Positions 1 to 5,849 of a DNA stretch of 5,903 nucleotides are shown here, piece after piece. Each line of letters opens with the position of its first letter. Positions within the stretch are counted from its first letter, which is position 1. The stretch comes from an uncultured bacterium (GTDB taxonomy: Bacteria > Cyanobacteriota > Vampirovibrionia > Gastranaerophilales > Gastranaerophilaceae): assembly GCA_946183815.1 (NCBI GenBank), contig CAMHDG010000115.1, forward strand, positions 1-5,903, in the 5' to 3' direction. The notes under the pieces were generated by a model. It saw only the letters and a program-made list of their open reading frames with translations. It made no database searches and was not told the origin of the DNA. The position numbers were made by a program, and so were the translations under genes.

Positions 1-2
1 TC

Positions 3-37
3 TCTCTCCAAGGAGAGATATATCTGCTTCGCAGATA
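3..37. repeat. Two adjacent short palindromes at the window edge
   Basis: Seen directly: TCTCTCC (3-9) and GGAGAGA (12-18) form one inverted repeat with almost no loop. TATCTGC (21-27) and GCAGATA (31-37) form a second perfect one around TTC. Neither is followed by a T tract on the plus strand, and the minus-strand continuation lies outside the window, so a terminator for a neighbouring gene cannot be shown. Back-to-back hairpins in a spacer also resemble REP-type dispersed elements, but only one copy is visible here. The element may extend left of the window. Confidence 0.5.
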
Positions 38-45
38 AACAATAA

Positions 46-83
46 TTTACCCCTCTTTACAAACAAATAAAATTTGATAAAAT
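46..83 (+). promoter_or_regulatory. Promoter of the small secreted-protein gene, with duplicated TTTAC motif
   Basis: A -35-like TTTACA (56-61), a 16-bp spacer and an extended -10 TGATAAAAT (75-83, hexamer TAAAAT at 78-83) form a good sigma70-type promoter. TTTAC occurs twice, at 46-50 and 56-60, exactly 10 bp apart, with the second copy overlapping the -35. This layout is typical of OmpR/PhoB-family regulator sites (inference). The -10 ends 7 nt before the ATG at 91, so transcription should begin at or next to the start codon and give a leaderless mRNA. Confidence 0.6.
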
Positions 84-90
84 AAAAATC

Positions 91-363
91 ATGAAGAAAA
101 TTATTTTAACACTATCATTAATTTTATTAGTATCTGGTAAAGGTTATTGTATGTACGATTTTTGCGAATCGCCTGCCGATTACAACATGTGCCCTGATGC
201 CTTTAATATCAGAACAGAATATTGGAAAGATATTCCAAACTATCACCCTGATGATAATATAAAATTTAAGGATATAAAAAACCCAAAACAACAAAAAATA
301 AAACACATAAAAAAATCAAAAACAGATAACTCAACTGAACAAATAGATATTAAGCAAGACTAA
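91..363 (+). CDS. Small secreted protein of unknown function (90 aa)
   Basis: I do not recognise a family. The N-terminus is a clear Sec signal: two lysines at residues 2-3, then a hydrophobic run at about 4-14 ending near VSGKG. Residue 20 is Cys, but the preceding KGY is not a lipobox, so a lipoprotein is unlikely. The mature part has two further cysteines (25 and 34), which could form a disulfide outside the cytoplasm, an aromatic and acidic stretch (about 22-55), and a lysine- and asparagine-rich hydrophilic tail (about 56-90) that is probably disordered. The ATG at 91 is chosen because the next one (codon 21) would remove the signal peptide. No Shine-Dalgarno precedes it, and a promoter -10 ends 7 nt upstream, which suggests leaderless translation. 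The gene stands alone and converges on the mpaA end of the operon, with a 61-bp gap. No terminator of its own was found. The signal peptide, promoter and codon composition support a real gene. Confidence 0.7.
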   Translation: MKKIILTLSLILLVSGKGYCMYDFCESPADYNMCPDAFNIRTEYWKDIPNYHPDDNIKFKDIKNPKQQKIKHIKKSKTDNSTEQIDIKQD

Positions 364-402
364 TAACCGTATAAAATCTAAAGGCATATAAATTTCTACA
401 AC

Positions 403-430
403 AAAAAAAATTACAACAAGGTGGTTATAA
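403..430 (-). terminator. Rho-independent terminator of the mfd-isomerase-mpaA operon
   Basis: Read on the minus strand, TTATAAC (430-424) pairs with GTTGTAA (417-411), with one G-U pair, around a 6-nt loop CACCTT, followed at once by eight T (410-403). The stem can extend by about three pairs into the preceding codons and the T tract. The 5' arm contains the last Leu codon and the stop codon of the peptidase gene, so the terminator begins inside the coding sequence. The stem is weak in G-C but the U tract is perfect. Read on the plus strand there is no T tract after the hairpin, so it should not serve the convergent gene. Confidence 0.7.
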
Positions 431-1054
431 TCTGTCAAAGATTTTTTCAATAAACCCATAGAGTTTTTCTATCGTTGCGTACTCATCCATTTCTAAAGTA
501 ATTGTAGGGATATTACGTTCTACACCTGCGTATGTACCAAAACTTCCCGGAGTAGGATAACCAATATTTGGCTCAACAGGATACCCCGTAATCTCTGATA
601 TCATGCCTGCTAAATTTTGAGCAGGCCCGTCATAATTTACGATTTTATACGGAGTATGTAAGGTAATAACTGCTGATGGCTTGTACTTATCTAATACATC
701 AATCACAAATTTTGTTTCAATCTCACTGCCTGCCTCAACACCGCCATAATATTGACCATGTTCAGACCATTCCCAGTTACGTGTAGGGAAATTCCTGTTT
801 AAATCAATTCCGTGAGAATTACCACGTTGAGATTTAAGTTTTCCGTCAGGGTTCAAACAAGGAATAAACAACAAGTTAGATTTATTTGAACCTGCCATAT
901 AACGATTAATTAATTCTTCACCTTGCGGTTCGTCACCATGGAAAACCCCGATAATAAGAATTTGTCCTTCTCTGGAAGATAAACCGCAGAGGGAGATATC
1001 ATTTCCCTCTACGGTTTTAACACTTTCTAAAACATTGTATGCAGTTAAATTCAT
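425..1054 (-). CDS. mpaA: M14-family zinc peptidase, MpaA-like murein peptide amidase
   Basis: This is probably a zinc metallocarboxypeptidase of the MpaA type. In E. coli MpaA cleaves the gamma-D-Glu-meso-DAP bond of murein tripeptide in the cytoplasm during peptidoglycan recycling. Visible motifs are the zinc ligands H39 and E42 in FHGDE, NPDG (68-71), the substrate-binding arginine R87 in DLNRNFP, the third zinc ligand H133 in TLHTP, the MpaA-like YPTPGSFGTY (166-175), and the catalytic glutamate E188 in ITLEMDE. All expected catalytic residues are present. At 209 aa it is slightly shorter than E. coli MpaA (about 240). There is no signal peptide, which agrees with a cytoplasmic enzyme. 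It is the last gene of the operon, starts 3 nt after the isomerase stop, and has a good Shine-Dalgarno GGAG (1067-1064) inside the isomerase end, so translation is probably coupled. The family is secure; the exact substrate is inferred from motif similarity, and another DAP-peptide or unrelated carboxypeptidase activity remains possible. Confidence 0.8.
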   Translation of the reverse strand: MNLTAYNVLESVKTVEGNDISLCGLSSREGQILIIGVFHGDEPQGEELINRYMAGSNKSNLLFIPCLNPDGKLKSQRGNSHGIDLNRNFPTRNWEWSEHGQYYGGVEAGSEIETKFVIDVLDKYKPSAVITLHTPYKIVNYDGPAQNLAGMISEITGYPVEPNIGYPTPGSFGTYAGVERNIPTITLEMDEYATIEKLYGFIEKIFDRL

Positions 1055-1057
1055 TGA

Positions 1058-2185
1058 TTATTTCTCCGCAGGCTGTGCCTGTTGTGTCGCTTTTATAGTA
1101 GCCTTTCTTTCTGCGGCAATCTTTTTCATCTTTGTTTCTATCTGAACAGGATTATAAGATTGATCCACATAATCTATTACAGCATGCGATTTTAAATTAG
1201 TCAAGAACATTTGCAAAGCCTTAACCTGTTCTTGAGCAGCCATGAACATTTTTATTTGTTCTTTTACCTTTTCATAAGGTTGTTGTCCTGCTGCCATTCT
1301 GTCTGTAACCTTTATAATATGGAATCCATAAGGAGTCTGAACTATTCCGCTAATTGTGTTTGGCTTTTGAGAAAAAGCAACATCAGCAAACTGTGGAACC
1401 ATATCCTTCTTTGCAAAGAACCCGATGTCACCACCATTTTTTGCAGTCATTGTATCGTCTGACTCATCTCTTGCTATTGCCTCAAATTTTTCAGGGTTAT
1501 GTTTTAATTGTGAAGCAATCTTTTCTGCCTTATGGTAGCGTTCTTCCATTATTTTTTGGACTTCTGCGTTCATCTCAATATCATTCATTGTTTTATTTTT
1601 TGTCATCAACTGTTGTTTAATCTCATTTCTGTTAGCAGAGATTAAAATATGAGATGCTCTGACCTTATCCGGATATTTGAATTTAGATATATTCTTATTA
1701 TAAAAATCTTTTGCCTGTGAATCAGAAATAGACACTGGATGAATAATATCTACTAATTTTCTCATCTTTATTTCTTGTGCCAAATCTTTTTCAAACTGCG
1801 ATTTTGACACACCATTTTGTTTTAGAATTTCGTTGAATTTTTCTTTTGAACCGACTTTATCAATCATTTTTTCACGTTCACGTTCAATATCATCTCTGTT
1901 TACCGTGATTTGACGTTTTTCCATTTCCTGATTTATAAGTTCTTTTACAATAATCTCATTAACAACTCTGTCTTTAAGCATTAAATACATAAGATTATCT
2001 TCATCTTCCGGAACATCAATCCCCATTTGTGCTAATTGTGAGTGCTTTGCAGCATCTTTATACGCTTGTTCAAATTGAGATTTAGTAATATTCTGATTAT
2101 TTACCTTAATAATTGTTCCGCCTTTAAACCCACAGCCTGAAAACATTACGGCTGATGCTAATAATGTTAATAAAACTCTCTTCAT
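1058..2185 (-). CDS. SurA/PpiC-type peptidyl-prolyl isomerase lipoprotein
   Basis: A membrane-anchored foldase of the parvulin family, expected to assist folding of exported proteins on the outer side of the cytoplasmic membrane or in the periplasm. Residues 1-17 form a lipoprotein signal with the probable lipidated cysteine at 18 (FSGC; Phe at -3 is less usual than Leu). Residues about 24-165 are a helical, charged SurA-N-like chaperone region. The PpiC rotamase domain spans about 173-296, with RASHILI (176-182), GGDIGFF (251-257) and YGFHIIKV (286-293). Between the first strand and the EKIASQLKHNPEKFEAIARDESDD segment there is an extra charged helical stretch (about 185-218), making the domain roughly 30 aa longer than a usual parvulin. 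The Lys/Ala/Gln-rich tail after 350 looks disordered. The start is fixed by the signal sequence, by a Shine-Dalgarno-like AAGGGG (2199-2194), and by the TAATG overlap with the mfd stop. PrsA and SurA are the nearest named relatives; orthology to either is not claimed. Confidence 0.88.
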   Translation of the reverse strand: MKRVLLTLLASAVMFSGCGFKGGTIIKVNNQNITKSQFEQAYKDAAKHSQLAQMGIDVPEDEDNLMYLMLKDRVVNEIIVKELINQEMEKRQITVNRDDIEREREKMIDKVGSKEKFNEILKQNGVSKSQFEKDLAQEIKMRKLVDIIHPVSISDSQAKDFYNKNISKFKYPDKVRASHILISANRNEIKQQLMTKNKTMNDIEMNAEVQKIMEERYHKAEKIASQLKHNPEKFEAIARDESDDTMTAKNGGDIGFFAKKDMVPQFADVAFSQKPNTISGIVQTPYGFHIIKVTDRMAAGQQPYEKVKEQIKMFMAAQEQVKALQMFLTNLKSHAVIDYVDQSYNPVQIETKMKKIAAERKATIKATQQAQPAEK

Positions 2186-5100
2186 TAATTTATCCCCTTA
2201 TCTTTATTGTACTCGGTTTTTATATTTTCTATATCATAAAACAAATCGACCAAAATGTTAAATACTTCATTAAAATTCATAACAGAATTATTCAGCAAAA
2301 GAATAGATTTTGCATCTGTCACACCGGATGGTGCAGAGGTATATTTAATATATTTTGTAATCTCTCTTGGTAGTCCTGTCTGCAATATCATCCATTCTGT
2401 ACGTGTAAACGGAGTATAAATTCTGATATTATCCATCGTTTCACGTATAGTTGTTATACCGACTTTAGTTCCTGCAAGACGTATCTGAACAAGTTTTATC
2501 AAGTTAGAAACTTCTTCAGGTATTTTTGAGAACCTGTCTTTCCACTCTGATTCAATATAATTCAACTCTGTTTCATTATGAACATCTGCAAGCCGTTTAT
2601 ACTCTATCATTTTTTGTTCTTTTGAGCCGACCCAATCATCAGGGATAAAGGCAGTAACATTTATATCGACAATAGTAGGCTGACGTTTTTCAACCGTTTC
2701 ACCCTGTAATTCTTTTACTGTTTCTTCTAAAAGTTGACAATATGTATCAAAACCAACATTTACCATGTGACCATGTTGCTTCGTACCTAAAATATTTCCA
2801 ACCCCTCTGATTTCTACATCTCTCATGGCTATCTGGTAACCGCTTCCGAGGGATGAAAATTCTTTAATAGCCATAAGCCTTTGATAAGCCTCTTTTGTTA
2901 GATTTTTTCCACTCTTAAAGAAACAATAACAATACGCCTGACGGTTAGAACGTCCGACACGACCTCTCAACTGATAGAGTTGAGCAAGCCCAAACCTGTC
3001 AGCATCATGAATAATCATTGTATTAGCATTAGGGATATCAAGCCCGTTTTCAATAATTGTTGTACAAAGCAATATATCGTATTCGTGTTCTTCAAACTTA
3101 ACAATAACATCTTCTAACTGACTTTCGGAAAGTTGCCCATGCCCGACACCTATTCTTGCATTCGGAACAAGTTCCTGTAATTTAAGTTTAAACTCCTCTA
3201 TTGTTTCTACCCTGTTATACAAATAAAATACCTGACCATCTCTGTCTAATTCGTGAGTTATAGCGTTCCTAACCGTTTTTTCATCAAAGTTTCCGACAAA
3301 TGTTTTAACAGGCAGTCTGTTTTTTGGAGGGGTATTTATTACAGACATGTCCTTTATCCCTGATAAAGACATATAAAGAGTTCTCGGAATAGGAGTTGCC
3401 GACATTGTAATAATATCAATATTTTCTCTTAATTGTTTCAGTTTTTCTTTGTGTCTTACCCCAAATCTGTGTTCTTCATCAATAACAAGAAGTCCTAAAT
3501 CTTTAAAAACTATACCGTCTTGTAGAAGCCTATGTGTACCGATTACCACCTCACACTTACCCAGTGCCATATTTTTAATAGTTTCTTTTTGCTGTTTAGG
3601 TGACCTGAAACGACAAAGCAATTCTACATCTATCTGATAAGGTTTGAACCTCTCTGATATAGTCTGATAGTGCTGGAGTGCCAAAATAGTAGTCGGTGCA
3701 ATCAAGGCAACCTGTTTACCTGATGCAACCGCTTTAAACATAGCCCTCATAGCGACCTCTGTTTTACCAAACCCAACATCACCACAGATAAGCCTGTCCA
3801 TAGGGTTAATATTCTCCATATCTGCCTTGACCTCATTTATGGCTCTCATCTGGTCAGGGGTTTCTGTATATTCAAAGGCTTCTTCCATCTCGACCTGCCA
3901 AGAAGTATCAGGCTCAAATTGAATACCTTGCTGCATCTTACGTTTTGCATAAAGACGTAATAAATCATAAGCAACGGTTTCAACCTCTTTTTTAACCCTT
4001 GCCTTCGTTTTATTCCAGTCAGAACCTCCCATTCTCGACAATTTAGGCTTTACCGCACCTGCCCCTCTGTATCTGCATAACAGGTTAATTTGCTCTGCGG
4101 GTATATGCAACTTATCTTTATTTGCATATTCTATTGTTAAATAATCTTTTAACTGTCCGTCTATTTCCTGCTGGGTTAATCCCTTATATATACCAACCCC
4201 ATGGATAGAATGAACGACATATTCTTCAGGCTGAATATCGTTTATACTCTCGATATACTCTGCTTTTTCTTTATGATAAGACCGCTTTGAAGAGGTAATG
4301 TCTTTATTTCTCTTATTAAACAATTCTTTATCAGTAAGTATAATAAATTTTGCCTCATCAACAATAGTTCCTGAGGCAGAAATAGCACCAACATAAGAAA
4401 CATTAAAAATTTCATAAGCGGTCAGAACCTCTTTCACACGTTCCTTGTAATTGGTTGCAATTATAATTTCATAATCCTTATGGGATGCCAAATACACAGC
4501 AAGTTCATCCATATCGGCATTAAAACTCTTAACAGTCTGACCGTTTAGATCTATAACCTCATCAAACTCACTATCTAAAAAGTTATTAAACCCAATTTTA
4601 ACAAAAGGGGCAGTCTGATTTGTAAATTCTGAAAATGTAAAATGATTTTTTCCCTTTAGTTCATAAATAAGTTGAGTTTTTAAATTCTCATGATACTGCT
4701 CTTCGCAAGTGTCCTCCATAAACTGATACTTTGTATAAATCTCTGATTTTTCATCAAAAATAACAATATAATCTTTTAAATAGTCAAAAACAGATACATA
4801 ATCATCATAAAAATAATTCTGATAAACCTCTATCCCCTCAAAATATTTTTCTTCTTCCAACTGTTCTTTCAACTCCTTTGGAAAATCTTTCGGGGTAGTT
4901 TTGTCAAGAACAAATTTATACATGGGATAAATATCAACTTTTTTTATTCCTTTTTCGATAGAACGCTGGGTTTCTCTGTCAAAAGTTCTTATATCAACAA
5001 TCTCATCACCCCAAAACTCAATTCTAACAGGATTCTCACCTAACGGGTAAACATCTGTAATATCCCCACGGATACTAAACTCGGATATATCGTTTACCAT

Positions 5101-5565
5101 AGTAGAGCGTTTAAACCCCAGTTCCATTAATTTTTCAAGCATATCTTTTTGGGTAATCTCATCGCCTATTTTTAAAGATAGTTTATTTTTATCGAAAAAT
5201 TTTTTATTTGGAAACTTTTCAAGTAAAGATTTCACAGGTGCAATAACTAAATCAGGTTTATCCATCAATATGTTCATCTGCTTTGCATAGTCATATTTGT
5301 TAATATTTACCCCTTCATAAACAGAGGTATTTTGATACGGAAAAATCTCAGACTTTATATCGAATAAAGAGTCTAAATCAGCCTGATAACGAAGTGCATA
5401 TTGCTCTGTTGAGGTAATAAAGAGGAGTTTTTTCTTTGACCAGTCCTTAATTTTTTTGAGAGAAAGTAGCCGCAAAAACGCAGTCAGACCTGTTACACAA
5501 AAAGAGCCGGATGCACGAACATAACTCTCAAATTCATAAAACAAGTCAGATTTTTCTATTCTCAT
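2185..5565 (-). CDS. mfd: Transcription-repair coupling factor Mfd
   Basis: An ATP-driven DNA translocase that pushes stalled RNA polymerase off damaged DNA and recruits UvrA for nucleotide excision repair; it acts on the nucleoid. The 1126-aa length fits full Mfd (about 1150). The order is canonical. First is a UvrB-homology module at about 1-350, with VTGLTAF (24-30), FPYQNTSVYEG (75-85) and FSIRGDITDVYPLG (163-176); it lacks a working Walker A, as is normal for Mfd. Next is the RNA-polymerase interaction domain at about 445-505 (YVVHSIHGVGIYKGL). Then come the RecG-like motor lobes: Walker A GDVGFGKTE (595-603, K601), DEEHR (696-700), SATPIPRT (722-729), TTIIENGLDIPNANT (835-849) and QLRGRVGRS (865-873). 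The C-terminal regulatory domain that masks UvrA binding lies at about 985-1085. No frameshift or missing motif was seen. It heads the operon, its stop overlaps the isomerase start by 1 nt, and its ATG abuts an extended -10 with no Shine-Dalgarno. Confidence 0.97.
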   Translation of the reverse strand: MRIEKSDLFYEFESYVRASGSFCVTGLTAFLRLLSLKKIKDWSKKKLLFITSTEQYALRYQADLDSLFDIKSEIFPYQNTSVYEGVNINKYDYAKQMNILMDKPDLVIAPVKSLLEKFPNKKFFDKNKLSLKIGDEITQKDMLEKLMELGFKRSTMVNDISEFSIRGDITDVYPLGENPVRIEFWGDEIVDIRTFDRETQRSIEKGIKKVDIYPMYKFVLDKTTPKDFPKELKEQLEEEKYFEGIEVYQNYFYDDYVSVFDYLKDYIVIFDEKSEIYTKYQFMEDTCEEQYHENLKTQLIYELKGKNHFTFSEFTNQTAPFVKIGFNNFLDSEFDEVIDLNGQTVKSFNADMDELAVYLASHKDYEIIIATNYKERVKEVLTAYEIFNVSYVGAISASGTIVDEAKFIILTDKELFNKRNKDITSSKRSYHKEKAEYIESINDIQPEEYVVHSIHGVGIYKGLTQQEIDGQLKDYLTIEYANKDKLHIPAEQINLLCRYRGAGAVKPKLSRMGGSDWNKTKARVKKEVETVAYDLLRLYAKRKMQQGIQFEPDTSWQVEMEEAFEYTETPDQMRAINEVKADMENINPMDRLICGDVGFGKTEVAMRAMFKAVASGKQVALIAPTTILALQHYQTISERFKPYQIDVELLCRFRSPKQQKETIKNMALGKCEVVIGTHRLLQDGIVFKDLGLLVIDEEHRFGVRHKEKLKQLRENIDIITMSATPIPRTLYMSLSGIKDMSVINTPPKNRLPVKTFVGNFDEKTVRNAITHELDRDGQVFYLYNRVETIEEFKLKLQELVPNARIGVGHGQLSESQLEDVIVKFEEHEYDILLCTTIIENGLDIPNANTMIIHDADRFGLAQLYQLRGRVGRSNRQAYCYCFFKSGKNLTKEAYQRLMAIKEFSSLGSGYQIAMRDVEIRGVGNILGTKQHGHMVNVGFDTYCQLLEETVKELQGETVEKRQPTIVDINVTAFIPDDWVGSKEQKMIEYKRLADVHNETELNYIESEWKDRFSKIPEEVSNLIKLVQIRLAGTKVGITTIRETMDNIRIYTPFTRTEWMILQTGLPREITKYIKYTSAPSGVTDAKSILLLNNSVMNFNEVFNILVDLFYDIENIKTEYNKDKGIN

Positions 5566-5571
5566 ATTTAT

Positions 5572-5580
5572 ATTTTACCA
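5572..5580 (-). promoter_or_regulatory. Extended -10 of the mfd operon, abutting the start codon
   Basis: Read on the minus strand, TGGTAAAAT (5580-5572) is an extended -10 with hexamer TAAAAT (5577-5572). Six bases follow before the ATG at 5565, so by the usual spacing the A of the start codon would be +1. No recognisable -35 lies 16-18 bp upstream (the candidate hexamers are CTGCAT or TGCATC), which fits an extended-10 promoter helped by an activator. No Shine-Dalgarno lies before the ATG. The start codon itself is supported by the normal Mfd N-terminus. Confidence 0.6.
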
Positions 5581-5599
5581 TAAGAGGAAAAATGATGCA

Positions 5600-5649
5600 G
5601 GGGTAAATAGGGGTAAATAGGGATAAATAGGGGTAAATAGTGGTAAATG
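5600..5649 (+). repeat. Five tandem 10-bp GGGGTAAATA units upstream of mfd
   Basis: Units lie at 5600, 5610, 5620, 5630 and 5640. Copies 1, 2 and 4 are perfect, copy 3 is GGGATAAATA, and copy 5 is GTGGTAAATG. On the mfd coding strand they read TATTTACCCC and cover about -35 to -84 from the start codon. Four G runs of at least three (5600-5633), separated by 6-7 nt, match the standard G-quadruplex pattern on the plus strand, which is the template strand of mfd. The 10-bp period is close to one helical turn, so all copies face the same side of the DNA, as expected for cooperative protein binding (inference). Confidence 0.9.
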
Positions 5650-5779
5650 TAAGAGATAAAATATTAATTTGCTAATAATTATTGTTGTAACCGCTCACCA
5701 AATTTGAGAATTTTACTTGAAAGGGCTGTTAGGCATGGTAATCTCTGATTACTGCATCAATAAAACAGAATATATAAAA
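5650..5779. other. Intergenic stretch without a recognised gene
   Basis: This is AT-rich sequence between the tandem array and the terminator hairpin. I see no tRNA, riboswitch or convincing gene. It contains one compact hairpin, GTAATC (5738-5743) with GATTAC (5747-5752) around TCT, which can be extended by GCA/TGC (5733-5735 with 5753-5755) across a 2-nt bulge. No T tract follows on either strand, so it is not a terminator. A 27-codon open frame (5735-5818) runs through the stretch but overlaps the neighbouring terminator. Confidence 0.5.
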
Positions 5780-5806
5780 GATGCGGTAAATAAAATTTAC
5801 CACATC
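5770..5806 (-). terminator. Rho-independent terminator of the right-hand minus-strand gene
   Basis: On the minus strand GATGTGGTAAAT (5806-5795) pairs with ATTTACCGCATC (5791-5780) around a TTT loop, followed by TTTTATATATT (5779-5769). The one non-Watson-Crick position is a U-G wobble in minus-strand RNA but a C-A mismatch in plus-strand RNA. Together with the T tract this fixes the direction as minus. It lies about 40 bp past the stop codon of the gene entering from the right edge. Confidence 0.75.
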
Positions 5807-5820
5807 CTACATCTATAATA

Positions 5821-5849
5821 TTTACCCCTATTACCCCTATTTACCCCTA
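5821..5849 (-). repeat. Three inverted copies of the 10-bp unit
   Basis: The plus strand reads TTTACCCCTA (5821-5830), TTACCCCTA (5831-5839, one base short) and TTTACCCCTA (5840-5849). These are the same unit as the five-copy array upstream of mfd, in the opposite orientation, and only three G runs are present. The last copy overlaps the TAG stop codon of the right-hand gene. The two arrays together form inverted ends of about 24 bp, with one deletion, around a 250-bp segment. Confidence 0.85.

Noticed and set aside
411..430. Bidirectional terminator serving the small secreted gene as well
   Set aside because: Read on the plus strand, the hairpin is followed by TCTGTC and not by a T tract.
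1211..1620. Plus-strand open frames of 83 and 88 codons
   Set aside because: They lie antisense to the well-supported isomerase gene and overlap each other; their products are low-quality, Leu/Ser/Cys/His-rich sequences typical of reversed coding DNA.
2155..2373. Plus-strand open frame of 72 codons with a hydrophobic start
   Set aside because: It is antisense to the mfd 3' end and the isomerase signal sequence; the hydrophobic stretch is explained by AT-rich reverse-strand codons.
3449..3637. Plus-strand open frame of 62 codons
   Set aside because: It lies wholly antisense to the mfd helicase motifs, whose coding strand is certain.
5305..5318. Another match to the repeat unit (TATTTACCCCTTCA) inside mfd
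   Set aside because: It encodes the conserved-region residues EGVNI and stands alone without a tandem partner, so it is probably a chance match.
5735..5818. 27-codon plus-strand open frame starting MVISDYCINKTEY
   Set aside because: It overlaps the minus-strand terminator, has only a weak purine stretch upstream, no recognisable family and no clear promoter; its length is expected by chance.
5600..5849. CRISPR array reading of the repeated units
   Set aside because: The units are 10 bp with no spacers between them, and no cas gene is present.
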